From Robinsoniella peoriensis (GTDB taxonomy: Bacteria; Bacillota; Clostridia; Lachnospirales; Lachnospiraceae), in NCBI RefSeq assembly GCF_000797495.1, contig NZ_JTGN01000006.1, positions 1,044-65,043 on the forward strand: a stretch of DNA of 64,000 nucleotides. The letters are read 5' to 3'. A program made the position numbers and the translations under genes. Under the pieces are notes generated by a model. That model saw only the letters and a program-made list of their open reading frames with translations, was not told the origin of the DNA and made no database searches. Below, piece after piece: positions 1-7,415 of this stretch (positions within the stretch are counted from its first letter, which is position 1; the number at the start of each line of letters is the position of its first letter).

Positions 1-14
1 AAAAAGCAGTATAA

Positions 15-86
15 TCCTCGATAGCTCAATGGTAGAGCATTCGGCTGTTAACCGAAGGGTTGTTGGTTCGAGCCCAACTCGGGGAG
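15..86 (+). tRNA. tRNA-Asn (GTT)
   Basis: Full cloverleaf. The acceptor TCCTCGA pairs with TCGGGGA, the anticodon stem is TTCGG/CCGAA with loop CTGTTAA, and the T loop is TTCGAGC. The discriminator is G and the 3' CCA is not encoded. First gene of an eight-tRNA array whose promoter lies outside the window. Confidence 0.97.
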
Positions 87-142
87 CTAAATACTTAACA
101 AAATGGCTAAGTATTTAAAAGGATAAAAGGCAAGTAAAGCAA

Positions 143-214
143 GGCTCCATGGTCAAGCGGTTAAGACACCGCCCTTTCACGGCGGTAACAGGGGTTCAAA
201 TCCCCTTGGAGTCA
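143..214 (+). tRNA. tRNA-Glu (TTC)
   Basis: The acceptor GGCTCCA pairs with TGGAGTC. Anticodon stem CCGCC/GGCGG carries loop CTTTCAC. No encoded CCA. Confidence 0.97.
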
Positions 215-236
215 CTAATAACAACATACGTCATAT

Positions 237-309
237 GCCGATGTGGCTCAATTGGCAGAGCAGCTGATTTGTAATCAGCAGGTTATCGGTTCGAGTCCGA
301 TCATCGGCT
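237..309 (+). tRNA. tRNA-Thr (TGT)
   Basis: The acceptor GCCGATG pairs with CATCGGC. Anticodon stem GCTGA/TCAGC carries loop TTTGTAA. No encoded CCA. Confidence 0.97.
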
Positions 310-313
310 CTTT

Positions 314-387
314 GGACCTTTAGCTCAGTTGGTTAGAGCAACCGGCTCATAACCGGTCGGTCCTGGGTTCGAGTCCCCGAAGGTCCA
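314..387 (+). tRNA. tRNA-Met (CAT), or tRNA-Ile2 if the C is modified to lysidine
   Basis: The acceptor GGACCTT pairs with AAGGTCC. Anticodon stem ACCGG/CCGGT carries loop CTCATAA. It lacks initiator features (the first acceptor pair G-C is intact), so it is an elongator. CAT alone cannot separate elongator Met from an isoleucine tRNA whose C34 is modified by TilS, so the amino acid is uncertain. Confidence 0.9.
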
Positions 388-410
388 TTTGTCTGTTGTT
401 ATTAATGTTT

Positions 411-484
411 GGCCCAGTGGCTCAGTTGGTTAGAGCGTCGCCCTGTCACGGCGAAGGTCGTCGGTTCGAGTCCGATCTGGGTCG
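411..484 (+). tRNA. tRNA-Asp (GTC)
   Basis: The acceptor GGCCCAG pairs with CTGGGTC. Anticodon stem TCGCC/GGCGA carries loop CTGTCAC. Discriminator G, no encoded CCA. Confidence 0.97.
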
Positions 485-525
485 TTACATCGAAAGATGT
501 AGGATTTATTAATTACATATCCCAT

Positions 526-598
526 GGGATCTTAGCTCAGCTGGGAGAGCATCTGCCTTACAAGCAGAGGGTCACAGGTTCGAGCCCTGTAGGTCCCA
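526..598 (+). tRNA. tRNA-Val (TAC)
   Basis: The acceptor GGGATCT pairs with AGGTCCC, with one G-U pair. Anticodon stem TCTGC/GCAGA carries loop CTTACAA. No encoded CCA. Confidence 0.97.
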
Positions 599-620
599 TT
601 TGGTAGTGATACCATGAAAT

Positions 621-706
621 GCCGGCGTGGCGGAACTGGCAGACGCACAGGACTTAAAATCCTGCGGGACTAATCTCCCGTACCGGTTCGATTCCGGTCG
701 CCGGCA
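621..706 (+). tRNA. tRNA-Leu (TAA)
   Basis: Class II tRNA with a long variable arm (GCGGGACTAATCTCCCGT). The acceptor GCCGGCG pairs with CGCCGGC. Anticodon stem CAGGA/TCCTG carries loop CTTAAAA. No encoded CCA. Confidence 0.97.
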
Positions 707-728
707 TTCAGAATCATCAATTAAATAT

Positions 729-802
729 GTGCGTGTAGCTCAGCTGGATAGAGCGTTTGGCTACGGACCAAAAGGCCGGGAGTTCGAATCTTCTCACGCA
801 CG
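729..802 (+). tRNA. tRNA-Arg (ACG)
   Basis: The acceptor GTGCGTG pairs with CACGCAC. Anticodon stem TTTGG/CCAAA carries loop CTACGGA. A34 is expected to be deaminated to inosine. Last gene of the first tRNA array. Confidence 0.97.
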
Positions 803-807
803 TGATT

Positions 808-849
808 GTCCTTGTAAAATGAAAATTTTGCAAGGACTTATTTTTTTGC
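808..849 (+). terminator. Rho-independent terminator of the first tRNA array
   Basis: A 13-bp hairpin with a GAAA loop (left arm 808-820, right arm 825-837, one G-U pair) is followed by a T-rich run to about 847. It sits 5 nt after tRNA-Arg and closes the tRNA transcript. Confidence 0.92.
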
Positions 850-1115
850 TTAATTCACTAAAGAAGTGATTAGCGGAATAAATGAAAAAGTATTTGTTCG
901 GCTAATCTTTGGATGATGTTAGAATTTCAAATTGTATTTTACATAGCTGAGAGGTTTATCAATGATATGGTAGACAAGCTGGCTGGGAATAATGATTTCT
1001 GGAGGCTGTCAGAAGAATTTCCAATTATTTATTTTGCAGCTGCGGCATGAATTTTGATTGCTTGCGGAATGGAAGCTATCTGAAAATAAAGCAGGAATAA
1101 AACAAAATTTTAATC
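850..1115. other. Intergenic stretch without a recognised gene
   Basis: AT-rich sequence between the tRNA terminator and the promoter of the lysine riboswitch unit. I see no open frame with a ribosome binding site, no structured RNA and no repeat shared with the rest of the window. Confidence 0.5.
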
Positions 1116-1116
1116 T

Positions 1117-1144
1117 TTGCTTTTTGTCGAAAAAATGTTAAAAT
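1117..1144 (+). promoter_or_regulatory. Predicted sigma-A promoter of the lysine riboswitch transcript
   Basis: A -35-like TTGCTT (1117-1122) and a -10-like TAAAAT (1139-1144) are separated by 16 nt. Transcription would start about 30 nt before the riboswitch P1 stem. Confidence 0.6.
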
Positions 1145-1180
1145 AGAAACATATAACTAGACAAGAAATAAAAATGAAAT

Positions 1181-1340
1181 GATAGAGGTGCGATATTCAT
1201 CAGTACTCCGGGACAAGTGGCAGGACAGCCGTTTTGGAGAAAAGGGAAGATCGCCGAAGAGTATATTCCGGTCCATGGAATTAGCTCTGGGACGCAGCAG
1301 AATATGTTGCGGACTGTCACTGATATGTGGAGCGCTATCT
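1181..1340 (+). promoter_or_regulatory. Lysine riboswitch (L-box) aptamer
   Basis: The conserved blocks of the lysine riboswitch occur in order. P1 left arm GATAG is followed by AGGTGCG, the AGTA loop-E segment, the junction block CGCCGAAG (about 1253-1260), the block ACTGTCA, and TGGAGCGCTATC closing P1. Spacing and blocks match the Bacillus subtilis lysC leader as I know it. A terminator follows 31 nt downstream, so control is probably by premature termination when lysine is bound. It governs the NhaC-type transporter at 1443. Confidence 0.93.
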
Positions 1341-1371
1341 GAAGTGGTATAGGGAAATCTGACCTTAAATG

Positions 1372-1416
1372 ACCATGAATGTATGTCCCCACGGAGACTT
1401 TCATTCATGGTTTTTT
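1372..1416 (+). terminator. Riboswitch-controlled attenuator
   Basis: Ten-bp stem ACCATGAATG / CATTCATGGT (1372-1381 and 1402-1411) followed by six T. It lies between the L-box aptamer and the transporter start. Its position after the aptamer and before the gene is that of an expression-platform terminator. Confidence 0.9.
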
Positions 1417-1442
1417 CTTGGAGGGAAAGAGAGGATATAGGA

Positions 1443-3065
1443 ATGAGGATTTCAAAACGAAGGTTGTTTATGGGTATCAGCATGTTACTGATATTCACGG
1501 CATTGCTTCCCATGACGGTTCTGGCTGCAGAAGAAGGAGCTGCGAAGCCCGCCATGTATGCAACTTTTTGGGCGTTGATACCACCGGTAGTAGCAATTGT
1601 TCTGGCATTGATTACTAAGGAAGTTTACAGTTCATTATTTTTAGGTATTTTGGTTGGAGGACTGTTCTTTTCCGGATTTGGATTTGAAGGGACTGTGACA
1701 CACATTTTTAATGATGGATTCATCAAAGTGTTATCGGATAGCTATAATGTGGGAATTTTGGTGTTCCTGGTTATTCTGGGATGTATGGTCAGTCTGATGA
1801 ACAGAGCCGGAGGCTCGGCTGCGTTTGGAAGATGGGCTGGTAAGAAAATAAAGACGAGAGTTGGTGCCCAGCTAGCAACAATTGTTTTAGGGGTATTAAT
1901 TTTTATTGATGATTATTTTAACTGTCTGACAGTAGGCAGTGTAATGCGTCCGGTTACTGACCAGCATCAGGTGTCCAGGGCAAAGCTGGCGTATCTGATT
2001 GATGCTACGGCAGCACCGATATGTATCATCGCACCTATTTCATCCTGGGCAGCTGCTGTTACAGGTTTTGTGGAAGGTGAAGATGGGTTTTCTATCTTTA
2101 TCAGAGCAATTCCATATAACTTTTATGCTTTGCTGACGATTGTTATGATGGTGGGACTTGTATTGCTGAAAGTAGACTTTGGGTCTATGGCGGTTCATGA
2201 AAAAAATGCACGGAAAGGTGATCTTTTTTCAACAGGAGACAAAATAGGAAATTTTGATGAAGATGATATTTCCAATCCCCATGGAAGCGTTCTGGATTTA
2301 ATGATTCCTATATTATCTTTAATTGTTTGCTGTGTAATTGGTATGATTTATACAGGCGGATTTTTCGCAGGAAAAGATTTTATTACTGCATTCTCTAATA
2401 GCGATGCTTCTGTAGGGCTTGCTCTTGGCAGTTTTTTTGGAATGGTGATTACAATAATACTATATAATATTAGAAAAGTATTGAATTTCAATGATTGTAT
2501 GGCATGTCTGCCGGATGGATTCAAAGCAATGGTACCGGCTATTTTAATACTTACCTTTGCATGGACTTTAAAAGCCATGACAGACAGCCTGGGAGCAGCA
2601 GATTTTGTGGCAGGAGCTATGGCGCAGTGTGCAGGAGACTTAATGAAGTTTCTGCCGGCAATCATTTTCCTGGTTGGATGCGGGCTGGCCTTTGCAACCG
2701 GTACGTCCTGGGGTACATTTGGTATTCTCATCCCTATTGTGGTTGCAGTATTTGAAAAATCTAATCCGGAATTAATGATTATTTCTATCTCAGCATGTAT
2801 GGCGGGGGCAGTTTGCGGAGATCATTGTTCTCCGATTTCGGATACGACGATTATGGCATCGGCAGGGGCGAGATGTAACCATGTGAATCATGTGACAACA
2901 CAGCTTCCCTATGCGGTTACGGCAGCCGTTGTATCCTTCCTGACCTATATATTAGCGGGATTTGTACAAAGTGCCTGGATTGCACTTCCTTTTGGAATCG
3001 TGCTTATGCTTGTTGTTTTGGTATTTGCAAGGATGGTTTCCCAAAATCAGCAGGAAACGTTGTAA
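1443..3065 (+). CDS. NhaC-family transporter under lysine riboswitch control, probable lysine transporter
   Basis: A 540-residue polytopic membrane protein of the Na+/H+ antiporter NhaC superfamily (PF03553). It shows about a dozen hydrophobic segments and the family motif GDHCSPISDTT about residue 458. The first 29 residues look like a signal-type helix ending TVLAAEE. An upstream in-frame start at 1383 would place coding inside the attenuator stem and lacks a ribosome binding site; ATG 1443 follows AGAGGA, so I chose it. NhaC-like proteins with L-box leaders were proposed to be lysine transporters (LysW). The riboswitch here supports lysine, not simple sodium exchange, but substrate and direction (uptake or efflux) are inferred. 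Confidence 0.88.
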   Translation: MRISKRRLFMGISMLLIFTALLPMTVLAAEEGAAKPAMYATFWALIPPVVAIVLALITKEVYSSLFLGILVGGLFFSGFGFEGTVTHIFNDGFIKVLSDSYNVGILVFLVILGCMVSLMNRAGGSAAFGRWAGKKIKTRVGAQLATIVLGVLIFIDDYFNCLTVGSVMRPVTDQHQVSRAKLAYLIDATAAPICIIAPISSWAAAVTGFVEGEDGFSIFIRAIPYNFYALLTIVMMVGLVLLKVDFGSMAVHEKNARKGDLFSTGDKIGNFDEDDISNPHGSVLDLMIPILSLIVCCVIGMIYTGGFFAGKDFITAFSNSDASVGLALGSFFGMVITIILYNIRKVLNFNDCMACLPDGFKAMVPAILILTFAWTLKAMTDSLGAADFVAGAMAQCAGDLMKFLPAIIFLVGCGLAFATGTSWGTFGILIPIVVAVFEKSNPELMIISISACMAGAVCGDHCSPISDTTIMASAGARCNHVNHVTTQLPYAVTAAVVSFLTYILAGFVQSAWIALPFGIVLMLVVLVFARMVSQNQQETL

Positions 3066-3241
3066 GAGAATCGGAAAAGTATAAATGTAAATAAATTGAA
3101 ATGAAGAGCAGGTCGTTGTAAAATGATTCTTTATCTGACATGGATTGGGAAATATAATCCCATGGTAATTAGTTCGTATGTCAGTGTTTGGAATGAATTT
3201 GCAGCGGCCTTTTTATAAGAACATACATACGGAAAAATAGC

Positions 3242-3270
3242 TTGCGTTTAAGGATGGATTTTTGTATAAT
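3242..3270 (+). promoter_or_regulatory. Predicted promoter inside an inverted repeat
   Basis: TTGCGT (3242-3247), 17 nt, TATAAT (3265-3270). The -35 lies in CTTGCGT and the -10 is followed by ACGCAAG, a 7-bp inverted repeat spanning the promoter, as an operator might. It is upstream of a MITE-like repeat and the YdjM-like gene. Confidence 0.6.
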
Positions 3271-3282
3271 TACGCAAGTAGG

Positions 3283-3449
3283 CCTGAAACGTGTTTGAAA
3301 ATTCATTCCCGCCATCTGCACGCCCCACTTTGCAGCATATTTGCCCCGAATTCAGGTTACGTAGTCCGCTACGCGCCCTTCATCCGGGATAAATCTTCTA
3401 CAAACTGTTACGCACAGCTGCCAGAAAGCAATTTTCAAACACGTTCCAG
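3283..3449. repeat. MITE-like repeat, copy A
   Basis: Nearly full-length copy of the dispersed repeat. Inverted ends are ACGTGTTTGAAAATT (left) and AATTTTCAAACACGT (right). Flanking tetramers are CCTG and CCAG. The core is the same as in copies C and D. No ORF with family similarity is inside. It separates a promoter from the YdjM-like gene. Confidence 0.9.
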
Positions 3450-3499
3450 GGGAAAACTTAAGATTTACAAGACTAATGAGGAAAGTTGAGAAGAACCGT

Positions 3500-4126
3500 A
3501 TGACAGGAAAAACACATGTGGCAATAGGAACAGCGGCGGCATTATTGATTGGACAGCCGGAAAATATCAGAGAGGTTGTGTTGTGTATCGGGACGGCATC
3601 TGTAGGCTCTGTAATCAGTGACATAGACGTAAGCACTTCGGAAGCCAGAAGAGATGTAAACAAAGTAATTGCAATTACGCTGTTAGCGGTTATCGCCACT
3701 GTTTTTATGGAATATCAGTGGAAACTTGGGATAACAGCGAGTTTTATGCGTAACAGTAACCTGGTGAGACTGGTGATGGGTATGACTGCTTTTCTGGGGG
3801 TATGTATCTTTGGTAAGAGCAGACCTCACAGGTCTTTTATGCATTCTTTACCGGCGGTTGGGATTTTGAGCTTTATTTTATATATTATCTATCCCATTCT
3901 GGTTCCCTATTTTATCATTTCTATGCTTTCACATATCGCTGCAGATATTTTTAATTATAAGAATGTTCGTCTGCTTTACCCTCTCAAATGGGGAATTAGT
4001 CTGGATCTCTGCCGGGCTGATGGCTTGATCAGTAAGGTTTTATGCGGTGCAGGGAGTTTACTTACATTTTTTTATGTAGGGGTGTTTCTTTGGAGAACCG
4101 GAATGAAATTTCTGGGTGGGATGTAA
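3500..4126 (+). CDS. YdjM/DUF457-type membrane protein (LexA-binding, metal-dependent hydrolase-like family)
   Basis: A 208-residue membrane protein. It opens MTGKTHVAIG and carries the family features of the YdjM/DUF457 group: an early THxxIG, SDIDVSTS about residue 47, the RPHRSFMHSL segment about residue 113 and SHIAADIFN about residue 151. It has four to five hydrophobic helices. ATG 3500 was preferred because family members begin with this motif; a further ATG lies at 3476. GAGGA at 3478-3482 is rather distant from ATG 3500, so translation start is not certain. The biochemical role of the family is not settled; E. coli YdjM is SOS-induced. No clear functional tie to the next gene. Confidence 0.75.
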   Translation: MTGKTHVAIGTAAALLIGQPENIREVVLCIGTASVGSVISDIDVSTSEARRDVNKVIAITLLAVIATVFMEYQWKLGITASFMRNSNLVRLVMGMTAFLGVCIFGKSRPHRSFMHSLPAVGILSFILYIIYPILVPYFIISMLSHIAADIFNYKNVRLLYPLKWGISLDLCRADGLISKVLCGAGSLLTFFYVGVFLWRTGMKFLGGM

Positions 4127-4221
4127 GACGGATGGAATTTAACCGATTTCAGGAATAAACAGGCTAACATGTCCATACATTAAAGTATGAGAGTTTATAG
4201 CCCGTGAAAATCAGGCGGAAA

Positions 4222-4248
4222 AGTGTGAAAGGAAACTGTTTACACACT
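4222..4248. repeat. Hairpin module resembling the eut intergenic elements
   Basis: AGTGTGAAAGGAAACTG followed by TTTACACACT forms a hairpin like module 1 of the eut elements (compare 17205-17232). The second module is missing. It lies 45 nt upstream of the FAD oxidoreductase start. Confidence 0.6.
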
Positions 4249-4292
4249 GCATGGAAAAAGTTAGGTTCATCAGAAGAATGGAGGCAGACAAC

Positions 4293-5582
4293 ATGAGTAT
4301 AGAAGTGGTAATAGCAGGAGGAGGCTGGGCGGGATGCGCCGCGGCATATGGGGCAGTCTTGCAGGGCGCAAAGGTTACGCTGCTGGAAAAAACGGATATG
4401 CTGCTTGGTACAGGACTGGTTGGCGGAATTATGAGAAATAACGGACGGTACACGGCAACGGAAGAAATGATCGCTCTGGGCGGAGGAGAGATTTTTCGGA
4501 TTATTGATGAAAACGTAAGGCATAAGAATGTTGAGTTTCCCGGTCATGAGCATGCTTCTTTATATGATGTTGGTAAAATATCCGGAGTTATCTACCGGTT
4601 TTTAAAAAAGATAGGAACGAAAATTGAATTTCAGGCGCGTATGTCTAAAGTGCAGATGGATGGGAAACGGATCTTAAATGTACAGACGGATGATGGCAGA
4701 AAGTTTGGCGGCGAGATGTTCATTGATGCTACCGGGAGTGCGGGGCCTATGAATAATTGCAGAAAGTTTGGTAACGGATGTGCCATGTGCATTCTCAGAT
4801 GCCCCAGTTTTGGCGGTAGAATCAGTCTGACGGGAGAGGCGGGGATTCCGGAGATACAGGGAAAGCGGGCAAATGGAAAATTAGGTGCAATGAGTGGTTC
4901 CTGTAAGATTTTTAAAGAGTCTCTCTCCGGAGAAATCATTGGCCAGTTAGAAGAAAAAGGAGTGGCAGTAATACCTTTACCAGAGGATCTGAGGGAAAAT
5001 CATTTGTCTGAGAAGGCATGCCAGCAGTATGCACTTGATGATTTTACGGAAAATATTATTTTATTGGATACAGGGCATGCCAAGTTGATGACGTCTTATT
5101 TTCCAATCGATAAACTCAGGCGGATTCCGGGATTTGAAGATGCCAGGTATGAAGATCCCTATGCGGGCGGAAAGGGAAATTCCATCCGATATATGGCAAT
5201 GTCGCCGCGGGACAACAGTCTGAAAGTAGAGGGAGCAGAGAATTTATATTGTGCAGGTGAAAAGGCAGGGCTGCTGGTTGGTCATACGGAGGCAATTGTG
5301 ACGGGGATTCTGGCCGGGTATAACAGTGTAAGAGAAGCATCAGGCCTGGAGACTTTAATTCTGCCGGAGAGTCTGGCGGTTGGTGACATGATTGCATTTG
5401 TAAAAAAAGAAATGGGGACGGAAGAAGGAATAGAACGAAAATATACCTTTTCCGGCTCTGTTTATTTTAAACGGATGAAAGATAGAGGCTTGTATCTGAT
5501 GGATATAAATAAAATTAAAAAGAAAGTTGAGATGGTAGGATTAAAGGGAGTGTTTTCCAACAGGGTAGTTCACGACTTGTAA
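4293..5582 (+). CDS. FAD-dependent oxidoreductase (GidA/TrmFO-like fold), function unknown
   Basis: A 429-residue flavoprotein. The N-terminus has the FAD-binding Rossmann signature VVIAGGGWAG (residues 5-14) and an acidic strand end LLEKTD; the C-terminal FAD segment is NLYCAGEKAGLLVGHTEA. A cysteine cluster, CxxCxxxC about residues 163-170, lies in the middle (CAMCILRC) and could bind a metal or act in redox chemistry. ATG 4293 follows GGAGG by 8 nt; an earlier in-frame ATG at 4251 has no such signal. The ends recall MnmG/TrmFO-like flavoproteins, but the tRNA-binding parts are not evident. Substrate unknown; neighbours give no pathway. Confidence 0.75.
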   Translation: MSIEVVIAGGGWAGCAAAYGAVLQGAKVTLLEKTDMLLGTGLVGGIMRNNGRYTATEEMIALGGGEIFRIIDENVRHKNVEFPGHEHASLYDVGKISGVIYRFLKKIGTKIEFQARMSKVQMDGKRILNVQTDDGRKFGGEMFIDATGSAGPMNNCRKFGNGCAMCILRCPSFGGRISLTGEAGIPEIQGKRANGKLGAMSGSCKIFKESLSGEIIGQLEEKGVAVIPLPEDLRENHLSEKACQQYALDDFTENIILLDTGHAKLMTSYFPIDKLRRIPGFEDARYEDPYAGGKGNSIRYMAMSPRDNSLKVEGAENLYCAGEKAGLLVGHTEAIVTGILAGYNSVREASGLETLILPESLAVGDMIAFVKKEMGTEEGIERKYTFSGSVYFKRMKDRGLYLMDINKIKKKVEMVGLKGVFSNRVVHDL

Positions 5583-5627
5583 TGTGATACCGGAAAAGTC
5601 TTCCGGTGACTGCTGTTCCAGACCAAA

Positions 5628-5673
5628 AATGCCATGACAAAAAGCACTTCGGGAGCTTTTTGCCATGGCATTT
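5628..5673. terminator. Bidirectional terminator between convergent genes
   Basis: Long hairpin with arms AAATGCCATG(A)CAAAAAGC and GCTTTTTGCCATGGCATTT around a short loop ACTTCGGGA. A/T-rich arm ends serve both strands. It closes the FAD oxidoreductase and the converging LacI gene. Confidence 0.85.
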
Positions 5674-5744
5674 ATAGTTAAATGAATTGTTATTTCAGGG
5701 TAAAGCCTTTTTCACTGTCTGAAAAGTACTACTTATACGTTTGA

Positions 5745-6764
5745 TTACTTCACATGTGATGTGGAGTTACGCAGATACAATTCAGGCTGTACGAATAAAT
5801 GAGCAGCGCTGGTACTTTTCTGCTTTATCAGATAGGTAAGATGTTCTATGCTTCTTTCCGCAATTTTGAGAACGGGCTGTATAACAGTGGTTAGCCTGGG
5901 ACGGCAATAATTGCCTTCAGGAATTCCGTCAAAGCCAATTACGGAATATTGCTGAGGAACTTTATATCCATGATCGGTCAGATAATTAATAATAGCAATG
6001 CCAAGAATATCTGTCTGAGCAAAAAATGCAGTGCAGTCACACAGCTGGTTCCAACTGCTTTGCATGTTTTGGTATCCGTCATCGTAAGTTAGTCCTGTTT
6101 GAATTATCCAATCAGGATTGCATTCAAGATTGTTATTTACGAGTGCAGTACAATATCCTTCTGTTCGTTCTTTGAAATCACTTCCGGCAGAGGTAAAGGT
6201 ACCGATACGCTGATGCCCTAATGCCAATAAGTGATTAGTAGCGATGAAACCGCCGGTAAAGTGGTCAACATCAATTATATTTAAACTTTTTTTCATAGGA
6301 CGTGAAAAATACTGGGTGTAAATATGAGGAATATTTAAATGGCTTAAATAATCTTCCAGTGCAGAGTGATAGTTGCCATTAATAATAACAATGCCTTTAA
6401 TATCGGCTGTTTCAATGATTGATTGAATGTAATTAAAGGAATGGTCACTTGCATCGTAGGATGAGATTACGCAGTAGTAATTTTGTTTTTCAATTTGCCT
6501 GATAACCTCATTAGACAAATATTCCAGATAGAGGTCAAGGGGGGAATGCATTTTATCAGCGCCCAGAATAATAGCAATTCCCCCATTGTTCCCGGAAATA
6601 TTAGATATGCCGGCCCTTTTTTTTATTGTGTATCCGTGCTGTGCTGCTAATTCCTGAACCTTAATCCTGGTTTCCAAAGAGATTCGTGAAGAATTCTGAA
6701 GGCTTCTTGATACCGTTGATTGACTTACGCCGGCTAACCGGGCAAGTTCTTGGGTTGTAATCAT
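5745..6764 (-). CDS. LacI-family transcriptional regulator, divergent from the sugar ABC operon
   Basis: A 339-residue LacI/GalR regulator. The helix-turn-helix is at residues 1-22 (TTQELARLAGVSQSTVSRSL), followed by the hinge region and a periplasmic-binding-protein-like ligand domain ending near VIGFDGIPEGN and RPRLTTVIQP. The start at 6764 has AGGAGA 7 nt upstream; a further in-frame start at 6785 does not. It is transcribed away from the ABC importer that begins 651 nt away, so that operon is its likely target, with a sugar or polyol as inducer (inference). Confidence 0.92.
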   Translation of the reverse strand: MITTQELARLAGVSQSTVSRSLQNSSRISLETRIKVQELAAQHGYTIKKRAGISNISGNNGGIAIILGADKMHSPLDLYLEYLSNEVIRQIEKQNYYCVISSYDASDHSFNYIQSIIETADIKGIVIINGNYHSALEDYLSHLNIPHIYTQYFSRPMKKSLNIIDVDHFTGGFIATNHLLALGHQRIGTFTSAGSDFKERTEGYCTALVNNNLECNPDWIIQTGLTYDDGYQNMQSSWNQLCDCTAFFAQTDILGIAIINYLTDHGYKVPQQYSVIGFDGIPEGNYCRPRLTTVIQPVLKIAERSIEHLTYLIKQKSTSAAHLFVQPELYLRNSTSHVK

Positions 6765-7100
6765 ATATACGTCTCCTATAAACAATGAGTCGGGGATATC
6801 ATACCGTTTATTTAAAAACAGATGATTTTTAGTAGAGAATTTGCAGATTATTATCCGACTCTCTGTATTTTAACTATATTGAAGAATAATACATTTTTAA
6901 GTTTAAGTCAACTAAAATGTGAATAATCACGACAAACGTATGAATAATCTTTCTTATAAATTACACGCCGGACTTTCTGTTCCTGACGTGCTTCTTAGAT
7001 ATATTACATCTATGGAATCAATTCTTTCATATTTAACCTTTTCTTCCGTGTAAGCTCACCCCGTATTTTTGAAACAAATTCCTCACAAAGTAATTCAGAA

Positions 7101-7345
7101 ATGTGCATAATTCCATATGCATAATATGCAAATATGTGCATACAGAGTGGAAGGAGAAATAGAGATAATGCACAATATAGGATTAAAACTGGACAATATG
7201 CACACAAAAAATTGGAAAAAACTTATTGACTTAACCAAAATGTAGTGTTATAATCTGGATAAATACTAAAAAATATAATGTTTTGCATATATTTTGAGCG
7301 TTTTTTGAAAATGACTTGTGCATATTATGCTCATGCATATTAATG
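7101..7345. promoter_or_regulatory. Cluster of TGTGCATA-type motifs around the ABC operon promoter
   Basis: Four exact copies of TGTGCATA or its complement TATGCACA lie at 7102-7109, 7135-7142, 7197-7204 and 7317-7324. Near copies are AATGCACA at 7167 and TATGCATA at 7116. They surround the -35/-10 pair and sit between the divergent LacI gene and the ABC operon. This looks like a multi-site operator region; which protein binds is inferred. Confidence 0.5.
7226..7254 (+). promoter_or_regulatory. Predicted sigma-A promoter of the sugar ABC operon
   Basis: TTGACT (7226-7231), 17 nt, TATAAT (7249-7254). Leads a roughly 155-nt untranslated region before the binding-protein gene. Confidence 0.85.
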
Positions 7346-7415
7346 GGGTTTTGTAAGGGACATAATGCCATACGGCAAAAAAATAAACTATATAAAAAAT
7401 AAGGAGGATTTTTGT

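Noticed and set aside
409..869. Two open frames across the tRNA genes (409-606 and 627-869)
   Set aside because: They run through tRNA-Asp, tRNA-Val, tRNA-Leu and tRNA-Arg, which explain the sequence fully; no ribosome binding site or protein family.
1383..1442. 20-codon N-terminal extension of the NhaC-type protein
   Set aside because: It would translate the attenuator stem; no ribosome binding site at 1383, while ATG 1443 has one.
3262..3489. Open frames across the MITE-like repeats (for example 3262-3489, 23732-24043, 34627-34899)
   Set aside because: The frame is similar because the repeat is the same DNA; there is no ribosome binding site and copy B lacks the core.
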